The translations under genes and the position numbers were made by a program. This document shows, piece by piece, positions 41,211-50,400 of a stretch of DNA of 64,000 nt (positions are counted from its first letter, which is position 1; each line of letters opens with the position of its first letter). Source of the DNA: DATBLE01 sp963837265 (GTDB lineage Bacteria; Actinomycetota; Thermoleophilia; Gaiellales; Gaiellaceae). The stretch is taken from NCBI GenBank assembly GCA_963837265.1, contig CAWIMQ010000006.1, positions 186,001-250,000 on the forward strand. Direction: 5' to 3'. Under the pieces are notes generated by a model, which saw nothing but the letters and a program-made list of their open reading frames with translations, did not search any database and had not been told where the DNA came from.

Positions 41211-43733
41211 TCAGCTTGAGATTTGCGCCTCGGCCGAGGATTCCTGCCCTTCCATCACCTGTTCGACGAGTCGGTGCAGCTCGGCCTCCAGCTCCGTCGA
41301 GGCCTGCTCGTCTTCACCTTCGGCGTAGATGTGGACGAGCGGCTCGTCCGGGTCGGGCAAGACCTCCGCCCAGCCGCGCTCGTCCAGCACCTTGATCCCG
41401 TCGGTGAGGTCGAGCTCGCGGCCCTTCAGGCGCTCGGTGAGGACGCGCATGACGAGACCCTTCAACGCCCACGGACAGGCGAGCTGGCGGTGGACGACGT
41501 TCGACGGCGGGAGCTCGGCGACGAGCTCCGACAGGGGGCGCTCGACCGGGGCGAGCAGCTGGAGCAGCTGGCAGAGACTGGCGACTGCGTCGTAGGCCGG
41601 CAGGAACTGCGGGAAGACGTACACGCCTCCGACGGCGCCGGCGAAGACGAGCCCGTCCTCCGTCGCCGCCTTCGTCAGCTCCGCGGGCGCGGCCGGCGTG
41701 CGGACGACCTCGAGCCCCGACTCCGCGGCGATCTCCTCGGCACGGCTCGTCACGGTCACCGGCACCGCCACCTTCCCGGTCCGCCCCGCTTCGCCGAGCA
41801 ACCGCAGGAAGAGCAGCAGCGTCTGCTCGACGGGAATCTCCCTGCTCTGCTCGTCGACGACGAACAGCCTGTCCCCCGCGCGGTCGAACACCGCTCCGAG
41901 GTCGGCGCCGATCGCCCCGACGAGCCGCTTGGCCTGCCCGATCGACTCGCGCAGGGACCCCGGGCTCGCCCCCGACTCGCTCGTGAAGCCGTGCGCCGAG
42001 ATCGCCTCGATCGCGAGCGGCCCGAGCACGAGCGGGAGCACGAAGGACGAGGCCGAGTACCCGTAGTCGACGACGATGCGGAAGCCGCGCCGCCGGATCG
42101 CCGCGACGTCGAGGTTCGAGAGGAGGTCCTGTGCGTACTCCTCCCGGACGCGGGCCGGGTAGGTGACGTTGCCGATGTCGGCGAACGGGACGCGACGGAG
42201 CTCGCGGCGGTTGAAATGCTTCTCGACCTCCTTCTCGAGCGCCCGCGACATCTGGATCCCCGGCTGCTCGAAGAAGCGGATCTGGATCGTCTCCGGGTCG
42301 GCCTGGCTGACGCCGACGTGGATTCCGGCGTCGTAGCCCTGCATCTTCATCAGGTGGCGGCTGACGGCCGAGGGGAGGACGCGAAGGTCGGCGACGTCGA
42401 CGCCGGCGGAGTTCAGGCCGGTGATCATCGCGCGCTTGATCGTCCGGCAAGCGCGTGGAGACTCCCGGCTCGCGACCACGCGGGCGCCGGCCTTCAGCGC
42501 CGTCCCGAGCGCGGCGGCGAGCCGCACGGCGGCGTCGGGCGTCAGGTCGACGTTGATCAGGCCGGCGACGCCGTCCTTGCCGAACAGCGCGGAGGTGGCC
42601 CGCGACTCCCAGATCAGGCTCTCGTGGATGTGCGCGCCGGACTCCACCTCCTTGTACGGGTAGATGCGGACGCCGGGGTAGACGACGCTCTGCGCGCCGA
42701 GGACGACCTCGTCGCCGATCGCGGCCCCCTCCTGGATCCGCACGTGTGAACGGACGTCGCACCCGCGCCCGACGACCGCCCCCTCGACCAGGGCGCTCCG
42801 GCCGACGTGCGTGCTCGCGTCGATCACCGACCGCACGGTGCGGGCGCGCTCGCGGAGGGTGACGCTCGCGGACAGGACGGAGTACGGGCCGATCGACGCC
42901 TGGGGCGAGATCCGGCAGTAGTTCCCGACGAACGCCGGCCCCTCGACGTCCTCGAGGTCGTCGACCTCCACCCCCTCCCCGATCCAGATGTTCCCGCGCA
43001 GCTTCAGGCCCGGAATCGCCAGGGAGACCCGGCCGTCGAGCGCGTCGAAGTTCGCCTGGCGGAACTGGTCGAGGTTTCCGATGTCCTGCCAGTAGCCGTC
43101 GCAGACCATCCCGTACAGCGGCCGGCCCATCTCGAGCAGCAGCGGGAAGAGCTCCTTCGAGAAGTCGTACGGCCGGTCGGTGGGGACGTGCCCCAGGACC
43201 TCCGGCTCGAGGACGTAGATGCCGGTGTTGATCGTGTCCGAGAACACCTGGCCCCACGACGGCTTCTCGAGGAAGCGCTCGATCCTCCCCTCGTCGTCGG
43301 TGACGACGATCCCGAACTCGAGCGGATTCTCGACCGACTTGAGCGCGATCGTCACCGCCGCCTCCCGCTCGCGGTGGTAGGCGACGAGCTTGCCGAGATC
43401 GATGTCGCAGAGCGCGTCCCCTGAGATCACGAGGACGGTGTCCTCCAGCTTCCCGGACGCGAGACGGACGGACCCGGCCGTGCCGAGCGGGGACTCCTCG
43501 ACCGAGTACTCGATCGAGAGACCGAGGCCCTCGCCGTCCCCGAAGTAGCCGCGGATCGCCTGCGGCAGGAACGCGACGGTGACGATCACCTCGTCGAAGT
43601 CGTGCTTCTTGAGCAGCTCGAGGATGTGCTCCATGCACGGCTTGCCGACGATCGGCACCATCGGCTTCGGCTGATTCGAGGTCAGCGGACGGAGCCGGGT
43701 ACCCTCGCCGCCTGCCATCACGACCGCCTTCAC
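41211..43733 (-). CDS. Mannose-1-phosphate guanylyltransferase / phosphomannomutase-like fusion
   Basis: This 840-aa protein joins three parts. A nucleotidyltransferase domain begins MKAVVMAGGEGTRLRPLT (residues 1-18) and continues with VPIVGKPCMEHILELL and NTGIYVLEPEV. A hexapeptide beta-helix follows at about residues 245-370 (GRSALVEGAVVGRGCDV). A phosphohexomutase domain begins around residue 380 (SALFGKDGVAGLINVDLTPD). In the mutase the phospho-Ser loop, normally T-A-S-H-N-P, reads GVSQADPE, and the metal loop, normally D-G-D-A-D-R, reads FDRAGDRL. The mutase is thus partly degenerate and may be regulatory. It should make GDP-mannose or a related NDP-sugar. Its GTG overlaps the pgsA-like stop. 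Confidence 0.82.
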   Translation of the reverse strand: MKAVVMAGGEGTRLRPLTSNQPKPMVPIVGKPCMEHILELLKKHDFDEVIVTVAFLPQAIRGYFGDGEGLGLSIEYSVEESPLGTAGSVRLASGKLEDTVLVISGDALCDIDLGKLVAYHREREAAVTIALKSVENPLEFGIVVTDDEGRIERFLEKPSWGQVFSDTINTGIYVLEPEVLGHVPTDRPYDFSKELFPLLLEMGRPLYGMVCDGYWQDIGNLDQFRQANFDALDGRVSLAIPGLKLRGNIWIGEGVEVDDLEDVEGPAFVGNYCRISPQASIGPYSVLSASVTLRERARTVRSVIDASTHVGRSALVEGAVVGRGCDVRSHVRIQEGAAIGDEVVLGAQSVVYPGVRIYPYKEVESGAHIHESLIWESRATSALFGKDGVAGLINVDLTPDAAVRLAAALGTALKAGARVVASRESPRACRTIKRAMITGLNSAGVDVADLRVLPSAVSRHLMKMQGYDAGIHVGVSQADPETIQIRFFEQPGIQMSRALEKEVEKHFNRRELRRVPFADIGNVTYPARVREEYAQDLLSNLDVAAIRRRGFRIVVDYGYSASSFVLPLVLGPLAIEAISAHGFTSESGASPGSLRESIGQAKRLVGAIGADLGAVFDRAGDRLFVVDEQSREIPVEQTLLLFLRLLGEAGRTGKVAVPVTVTSRAEEIAAESGLEVVRTPAAPAELTKAATEDGLVFAGAVGGVYVFPQFLPAYDAVASLCQLLQLLAPVERPLSELVAELPPSNVVHRQLACPWALKGLVMRVLTERLKGRELDLTDGIKVLDERGWAEVLPDPDEPLVHIYAEGEDEQASTELEAELHRLVEQVMEGQESSAEAQISS

Positions 43734-44320
43734 GCCTTCGTCACCTCCAGGCGTCGTCCGTCTTCCCGGATCGCGCGCAGGGCCGACGAGACGTAGAGCA
43801 CCCCTGCGCCCACCGCCATCGCGAGGCCGGCCCAGAAGACCCACCGCGGCCACGCGGTGTGCGGGTGCGTGACGAGCAGGAAGCCGACCCCTGCATACAG
43901 CACCCAGGTCGCCGCCTTGCCGAGGAGGCTGACCGAGAACTCGTAGCCGCGCGGAAGCACGAGGCGCGTTCCCGCGACGAGCAGCGCGTCGCGGGCGACG
44001 ATCACCGCGACGGCGGGCCAGGGCAGCCGGCCCGCGACGACGAGCATGATCACCGCGGCGTCGATCATCAACCGGTCGGCGAGCGGATCCGCGTACTTGC
44101 CGAACTCCGACTCCACGTGCCAGCGGCGGGCGAGCCACCCGTCCACCTGATCGGTGATGCCGGCGGCCCCGAAGAGGATCCCGGCCGCCCAGTCGTGCCC
44201 GTTGCCGGCCCGCGCATACAGGACGACGAACGCGGGAATCATCAGGAACCTCGCGATCGTCAGCGCGTTCGGCACGCGGGCGTGCAGGGAAACGGGTGGG
44301 GACGTGGCGGCCACCGTCAC
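43730..44320 (-). CDS. CDP-alcohol phosphatidyltransferase (PgsA-like)
   Basis: This 196-aa integral membrane enzyme has the CDP-OH-P motif TDQVDGWLARRWHVESEFG then KYADPLAD (D-x2-D-G-x2-A-R-x8-G-x3-D-x3-D), which binds metal and CDP-alcohol. Further helices complete the usual six-helix fold. The start PNALTIARFLMIPAF is typical of PgsA (phosphatidylglycerophosphate synthase). It heads the minus-strand run of genes down to 37.8 kb. The exact alcohol acceptor (glycerol-3-phosphate, inositol phosphate) cannot be fixed from the motif. Confidence 0.85.
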   Translation of the reverse strand: MTVAATSPPVSLHARVPNALTIARFLMIPAFVVLYARAGNGHDWAAGILFGAAGITDQVDGWLARRWHVESEFGKYADPLADRLMIDAAVIMLVVAGRLPWPAVAVIVARDALLVAGTRLVLPRGYEFSVSLLGKAATWVLYAGVGFLLVTHPHTAWPRWVFWAGLAMAVGAGVLYVSSALRAIREDGRRLEVTKA

Positions 44321-44409
44321 TCAAGGATAGTCCCCTCCCGGCTCGCGTCAGGAAACGCGGCCGCGCCGAAAAGGGCAGCGCCGGCGAGGTCGGGACCGGT
44401 TGACCGGAG

Positions 44410-45435
44410 CTACAGCGGCAACCGGAGCACCAGGCGCGAGTGCGTGAAGGCCTCCGCCCAGTACGCGGTCCGGCCGAGGTAGGCGTCCTCGGCCGCCTTG
44501 CCGTTCAGCCCGTAGGCTCCGTCGTAGCTCTGGAAGGCGGAGGCGGCCGCCGTCCGTCCCGCCCGCGGCCTCGCCGGCTCGATCTGCGTGCCCTCGTGCC
44601 ACTCGTTGTAGCTCGTGATCGTGACCCCGTCCGCGCTCGATCCGAGCGCGCCCTTCCACATGGCGTCGTACGTCGCGCCGTCGCGGCGGGACTTGACGCG
44701 CAGATCGGGGGTCGCGTGGGTGGCGTCGTAGCCCGGCCCCACCGAGGGGAGGCAGAGGAGCCCGGCGTCGTGGGCCTGCCGGCAGATCCGGCCGAAGGTA
44801 TCGGCGCCCCAGAGCAGGATGTCGTACGTGTACACCCCGTCGAACCGCGCGGCCGCGGCCATCCCGATCCGCGTCGTCTGCGCGAAGAGCTGGACGCCGG
44901 CCACCCGATCGCGGAGGGTCGCCCAGTCGACCGGCGCGATGTCGAACGGCCGGTAGACGAAGAAGCGGGTGATTCCGAGCTGCCGGAGATGCTCGATGTC
45001 CGACTCGACGGTCTCGATCGTTCGGCCGGGATAGGGCTCGAGATGGACCGCGACACCGAGACCGGCGGCGCTCGCCTCCCTGCTCACGAGCGGAAGCCGG
45101 GCGTCCTCGGGGGAGCCCCACCCCCACCAGGAGCTGACGACCTCCTGGACGCCCGCCGCCCTGATCTCCAGCATCTGCGCGCGAACGACGGGCTCGCTCG
45201 AGCTCGAGTAGAGGCCACGTGCCGGGTAGAAGCTCGCCGCGACCCCGAGCGCCGAGCTGCCCTGCACGTACCAGTGCTCCCAGGTCCCGTCCCGCGCCGG
45301 GTTCCCGTACCACGGGTAGTAGAAGATGGACACGCGGGGTGCCGCCCGGGCCAGCGCGGGGAAGGCGAGGACGACGAACGCAACCGCGATCAGGCGAAGA
45401 GTCTTCACGGGCCGGGGGAAGTCAGCGCAGATCAT
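44410..45435 (-). CDS. Secreted glycoside hydrolase family 99-like protein
   Basis: This 341-aa protein has a signal peptide (LRLIAVAFVVLAFPALARA, cleaved near residue 32). It is followed by RVSIFYYPWYGNPARDG and TWEHWYVQG, the entry strands of GH99 endo-alpha-mannosidases and related TIM barrels. The acidic catalytic region is VITSYNEWHEGTQIEPA near residue 275 (as ITSYNEWHEGTQIE), strongly characteristic of the family. It is expected outside the cell, acting on alpha-mannose-type glycans. The GDP-mannose-type gene at 41-43 kb is nearby, but no operon link is evident (90-bp gap). Confidence 0.8.
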   Translation of the reverse strand: MICADFPRPVKTLRLIAVAFVVLAFPALARAAPRVSIFYYPWYGNPARDGTWEHWYVQGSSALGVAASFYPARGLYSSSSEPVVRAQMLEIRAAGVQEVVSSWWGWGSPEDARLPLVSREASAAGLGVAVHLEPYPGRTIETVESDIEHLRQLGITRFFVYRPFDIAPVDWATLRDRVAGVQLFAQTTRIGMAAAARFDGVYTYDILLWGADTFGRICRQAHDAGLLCLPSVGPGYDATHATPDLRVKSRRDGATYDAMWKGALGSSADGVTITSYNEWHEGTQIEPARPRAGRTAAASAFQSYDGAYGLNGKAAEDAYLGRTAYWAEAFTHSRLVLRLPL

Positions 45436-45471
45436 CGCACTCGGCGCGGAGGGTCGGAAGCGCCACCGAGG

Positions 45472-45684
45472 CTAGTCCGGGCGGCGGCAGCGGGGCGGCC
45501 TCACGCGCCTGCCTCTCTGCTTCCAGCGCGCGCAGCGCGCGGGCGGAACCGCCACGACCTCCATCATCCCCTCCCACTCCGGCTCGTCCTCGAGAACGTC
45601 CCGGAGCGCGTGCTCGGCCTGCTCCCGGGAGCCGTAGAGCTCGATCACCTCGTCGACGAACCGGTCAGCCAATGCCCACAGCAT
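45472..45684 (-). CDS. Small acidic protein, 70 aa, unknown
   Basis: Compact sequence MLWALADRFVDEVIELYGSR, then a helix EQAEHALRDVLEDEPEWEG and a strand MMEVVAVPP, ending in a basic C-tail. The pattern (R-D-V-L-x-D-E-P-E-W) looks like a conserved small domain, but I cannot name it. It has its own ATG at 45684, and no motif for nucleic acid or metal binding is seen. Confidence 0.5.
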   Translation of the reverse strand: MLWALADRFVDEVIELYGSREQAEHALRDVLEDEPEWEGMMEVVAVPPARCARWKQRGRRVRPPRCRRPD

Positions 45685-45766
45685 CTGTCCTCCCTCACCT
45701 CCCCGCTCTCACGGTACGGGGGCGGCGGCGTCCCGCCAAGCGCCCGTTCGAGGGATCTCCGTCGGC

Positions 45767-46399
45767 TCAACCCAGGTTCGAGCGCGCCGCGGCCAGCGCC
45801 TCGTCGCGCAAAGCCGCTCCCCGAGCCTGCGCGGCCTCCAGTTCGTCCGCCCGTGCCCGCCGGAACGCCTCGTCGTCGATCGCGGCCAGGTTGATCCTGA
45901 CGTTCAGCGCCGCACCCTCGAGGGCCGCGGCGGCCAGGAGGGCGGCCACGCCGGCGTCGGAGGCCGCGTTCGGGTTGCCGTTCTCGGCAACGATCAGGGC
46001 CAGCTCCAGGGCGCGGAGGGAGTGCCCGCACACGCGCATCGGGGGCTCCACCGCCGCCCTGTACCCGTCCTGGATCGCCCGGGAGCGAGAGGACTGCTGT
46101 TCGGGCGTCTCCTTCGGCATGCGGAATGCGGCCATGACCCGGTCGAAGGCCCCGGCGTCCTCGTCGACGAGCTCGAGCATGCCCGTCCGGATCCGGTCGG
46201 CCTCGGTCGCGACCTCGTCCATCTCCCCGGCCCGGTCGGCAAACGCCCTGTTGCCGGCGGTGGTCCGGGCGACCATCGCCGTGAGGCCGGCCGCCAGGGC
46301 GCCCGAGAGCGCCGCCGCGCAGCCGCCCCCGGGCGTCGGCGCGCCCGAGGCCAGCGCCTCGCCGAACGCCGTCAGCGACATGTCCCCGAGACGTGTCAC
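45767..46399 (-). CDS. Formiminotetrahydrofolate cyclodeaminase-family protein
   Basis: This 210-aa helical protein of the FTCD_C/FchA family has LASGAPTPGGGCAAALSGAL (P-x-P-G-G-G-x-x-A, the folate site) and AENGNPNAASDAGVAALLA, the conserved N-x-x-x-x-S-D segment. It cyclises 5-formimino-THF to 5,10-methenyl-THF with release of ammonia. GTG 46399 lies one base after the stop of the formiminotransferase gene, so the two reactions are encoded as separate, coupled genes instead of the fused animal enzyme. Confidence 0.88.
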   Translation of the reverse strand: MTRLGDMSLTAFGEALASGAPTPGGGCAAALSGALAAGLTAMVARTTAGNRAFADRAGEMDEVATEADRIRTGMLELVDEDAGAFDRVMAAFRMPKETPEQQSSRSRAIQDGYRAAVEPPMRVCGHSLRALELALIVAENGNPNAASDAGVAALLAAAALEGAALNVRINLAAIDDEAFRRARADELEAAQARGAALRDEALAAARSNLG

Positions 46400-46400
46400 G

Positions 46401-47294
46401 CTAGTCGGGGAGCAGGTGGTGCTCGATCACCTGCCCCGCGTTGAACCCCGGGATCTGGAGGTAGTAGCTCACGACCTCCTCCAGCGCCTCGATCGGGACC
46501 ATTCCGATCAGCTCGCACTCCTTGACCGCCACCCCGTAGCGGCGTGCCTCGGCCCTGATCAGCTCCACCGCCCGGTGGATCGGCGTCTGACGGTAGTCGA
46601 CGAGATTCATCGAGACCTGGACGATCCCCTGCTCCTCGAGGCTCAGGCCCATCGCCTTGACGTAGCGCAGGCCTCCGCCGATGTGCCGGACCGAGCTCGC
46701 GATCCTCTTCGCCACCTCGAGATCGTCCGTCTGCAGGTTGACGTTGAACGCGACGAGCGGCATCCGCGCGCCCACCGCGGTCACGCCCGACCGCTCGTTG
46801 AAGGCCTGCGGGCCCGCGTCCACGGCCCAGGCGGGGTCGCGGAGCTTCTCCGCCATCCCCTCGTACTCGCCTCGCCGGACGTCGACGAGGTTGCGCCGAC
46901 CCTCGGTCGTGCAGGCCTCCTCGTAGAAGAACACCGGGATCGAGTGCCGCTCGGCGAAGGTCTTCCCGAACCGGCGGGCGATCTCCACCGTCTCGCCCAT
47001 GGTCATCCCCCGGATCGGGACGAACGGGACGACGTCGACCGCGCCCATGCGCGGGTGGCTGCCCGTCTGATTCCGCATGTCGATCAGCTCGACGGCGCGC
47101 GACGTCACCGCCAGTGCGCACTCCTCCACCGCGCCGGGCTCGCCGAGGAAGGTCGAGTCGGCGCGATTGTGGTCCGCGTCCATCGAGAGGTCGAGGATCC
47201 TGACCGGAAACTGCTCGAGGACGCGCTCGAGCTCCTCCAGGAACGCCGGATCCCGCCCTTCGCTGAAGTTCGGGACGCACTGGAGGATCTTCAT
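46401..47294 (-). CDS. ftcD: Glutamate formimidoyltransferase
   Basis: This 297-aa protein begins MKILQCVPNFSEGRDPAFLE, the family start with the N-F-S-E-G block. It continues with LDLSMDADHNRADSTFLGEP, the catalytic D-x-D-H-N-R segment, and NQTGSHPRMGAVDVVPFVPI. It transfers a formimino group from formiminoglutamate to tetrahydrofolate, the last step of one histidine degradation route. The cyclodeaminase follows immediately. No other hut gene is in the window, so the substrate source (histidine or purine breakdown) is open. Confidence 0.93.
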   Translation of the reverse strand: MKILQCVPNFSEGRDPAFLEELERVLEQFPVRILDLSMDADHNRADSTFLGEPGAVEECALAVTSRAVELIDMRNQTGSHPRMGAVDVVPFVPIRGMTMGETVEIARRFGKTFAERHSIPVFFYEEACTTEGRRNLVDVRRGEYEGMAEKLRDPAWAVDAGPQAFNERSGVTAVGARMPLVAFNVNLQTDDLEVAKRIASSVRHIGGGLRYVKAMGLSLEEQGIVQVSMNLVDYRQTPIHRAVELIRAEARRYGVAVKECELIGMVPIEALEEVVSYYLQIPGFNAGQVIEHHLLPD

Positions 47295-47419
47295 GCCGCC
47301 CCCCTCTGTCGCGGATCGGGACCGGGCCGGAGATTCGGCGAGCAAACGTACCACGCCGTCTCCGGGCACCGCCCCGCCGGGCGGGCGTGGCCGTGGCGCG
47401 GGGCGGCTCGCCGGAGCGC

Positions 47420-50400
47420 CTACCGGTGGAGGAGCTGCGTGCGGGCGCGGTCGAGGAGCTCGCCGAGGGTGCCGCACACCCGGCACGGGTAGATCCGTGC
47501 CGTGTGGTCGCCGCTTGCGGTGACGACGAGCCGCGAGTCGGGACTGAAGGCCGCGTCGTTCACGGCTTGCGTGTGGCCGCCGAGGACGGCGAGGCCGGTC
47601 CCGGTGAGGGCGTCCCAGAGGCGCGCGGTTCGGTCGGCGCCCGCCGTGAGCACGACGCTGCCGTCGGCGTCGAAGGAGGCGTCGTCGACGACGTCCGTGT
47701 GGCCGCGGAGAACGGCCACGCTCTGCCCGGTGCGGGCGTTCCAGACGCGCGCGGTCCGATCGGAGCTCGCGGTGACGACGAGCTTGCCGTCGGGACTGAA
47801 TCTCGCGCTGTTCACAGCGTCGGTGTGGCCGGCGAGAACCGCGACGGCTCGCCCGGTCCCGGCGTCCCAGATCCGCGCCGTGCCGTCGCTGCTCGAGGTG
47901 ACTACGTGCTTTCCGTCCGGGCTGAAGGCGGCGCTCGTGACGGCGCCGCGGTGACCGCGCAGCACGGCGAGGCCGCGACCACTTGCGGCGTCCCAGACGC
48001 GCGCCGTCCCGTCGCCGCCGGCCGTCACGACGAGCCTTCCGTCCGGGCTGAACGACGCGCTTCTGACGTACCGCGCGTGGCCGCGGAGAACGGCGATGCT
48101 CAGCCCGGTCCGCGCGTCCCAGATCCGCGCGGTTCCGTCGGAGCTCGCCGTGGCCACGAGCCGTCCGGCGGGGCCGAATGCGATGTCGTTCACCGCGTCC
48201 GTGTGCCCGCGGAGGACGGCGACCGTCCGTCCGGCGGCCGCCTCCCAGAGCCGTGCGGTCCCGTCGGAGCTCGCCGTGCCGACGAGCCTTCCGTCCGGCC
48301 CGAACGCGGCGCTCAGGATCGAGCCGGTGTGCCCGCGGAGGACGGCAACGGGGTGTCCGTCCGCGGTGTCCCACACCCGGGCGGTGTCGTCGCCGCTCGC
48401 GGTGACTACGAGCCTGCCGTCGGGGCTGAAGCCGCCGACGTTCACGACGTCCGTATGGCCGGCGAGGACGGCGAGCGCGCGGTCGTCGGTGGCGTCCCAG
48501 ACGCGTGCCGTGCGGTCGTCGCTCGCGGTGACGACGAGCCTGCCGCTCGGGCCGAAGGAGACGCCGACGACCCCCAGGCCGTGCCCGCGGAAGGCGGCGA
48601 GACCACGGCCGCTGTAGGCATTCCACAGGCGGGCCGTGCCGTCGAGGCTCGCGGTGGCGACGAGCGTGCCGTCCGGGCTGAAGACGGCCCCGGCGACCCC
48701 GCCCGTGTGCCCGCGGAGAACGGCGATCGTCCGGCGGCTCCGCACGTCCCACACACGAGCGGTGCGGTCGGCGCTCGCGGTCGCGACCAGCGCCCCGCCC
48801 GGGCTGAAGGCGGCGCTCGTCACCTGCGCGGCGTGGCCGCGGAGAACGGCGATGCTCAGCCCGGTCCGCGCGTCCCAGATCCGCGCGGTGTGGTCGGCGC
48901 CCGCGGTGACGACAAGCCTGCCGTCCGGGCTGAAGGCGGCGCCGTTCACGGCTCCGGCGTGCCCGCGGAGGACGGCGATGCTCCGGCCCGTCCGTGCGTC
49001 CCAGATCCGCGCGGTGTTGTCGCGGCTCGCGGTGACGATGCGCGTGCCGTCGCGGCTGAAGGCGACGTCGACCAGAGCGTCCGTGTGCCCGGGCAGGACG
49101 GCGATCCTCTGCCCGCTGCCGGCCGCCCAGAGGCCCGCGGTCCCGTCGGCGCTCGCGGTCGCCACCCGGGTGCCGTCCGGGCTGAACACGGCCCGGCTCA
49201 CCGGGCCGGCGTGGCCGCGCAACGCGGCGACGGCCCGCCCGGTGCGGGCGTTCCAGACTCGGGCCGTCCCGTCGGCGCCGGCGGTGACGACGAGCGTCCC
49301 GTCCGGGCTGAAGGCGGCGCCGTTCACGGCTCCGGCGTGCCCGCGGAGAACGGCGACAGCCCGGCCGGTCCGCGCGTCCCAGATCCGGGCGGTGTGGTCG
49401 GCGCTCGCGGTGACGACAAGCCTTCCGTCCGGGCTGAACGCGGCGCTCGTCAGGCGCGCCTCGTGGCCACGGAGGACGGCCTGGAGGTTCGCCCTGGGGA
49501 GCGCAGCGCGGAGAGCCTCCTCGGCCTGCGTCGTCCGGGCCGCCTGCGCTGCCTCCACGGCGAGGCGCAGGCTCTCCTGCGGGTCGTTGCCGATCTCGGC
49601 GCTCGCCCGCGCCGCCAGCTCGCGCGACTGGGCGAGGTGCTGGGCGTCACGGGCGCGGAGCGTGAGGACGACGAGCGACGCGGCGATCAGCGCGAGGATC
49701 AGCGCCGCAGTCGCGAAGAGGCCGACCCGAAGCCGTTCGCGCCGGCGACGGCGGCTCTCTTGCCGGCGCGAGCTCCAGTCCAGGATCGGGCCGGCGAGCG
49801 CGTCGTGGTAGATCTCGTAGACCCCGCCCCCCACCGGGTGCAGGATGCGCGCCTGGCCCGCGAGCCGGGCGAGGACGGGCTCGAGCCGGTCGGCCGGCAC
49901 GCCGGCGTACTCGGCGAGGTCCTGGACGCGGTGGGCGATCTTCGTCCCGGAGGGAGTGACGAGGTAGCGAAAGGCGCGTGCGGCGACGTCCTGGTCCTGG
50001 CGGGCGAAGGTCGCCATGGTGGCGTCGAGGTGCGTGCGCACGATCCGCTCGGCACCGCCCAGCCGCTCGAGCGTCTCCAGCCGGAGCACGCGTGAGCCCG
50101 AGCGATGCTCCTCGTCCCAGAGACGGCTGAGCACGAGCTGGAGATAGGGCGCCTCGACCCGGTCCTCCCCCTCGGCGGCGCCGGCGCTTCCCGCGCCGCC
50201 GCCGACGACGACCTTCCCGGCGGCGACCTGCGTCAGCACCGCCTCGACGAGGCCCGGCTCGATGCGCGTGTCCTCGCCCGGGGCGGCCACGAGCCGGTTC
50301 CACTGCTCGAGCGGCCGCTCGATCGCCTCACGCGCCGCCTCCCGGTCGAGGTGCTCGATCCGCAGCAGGTTGTCGAGCAGCCGGGGCACCTGGCCTTCGA

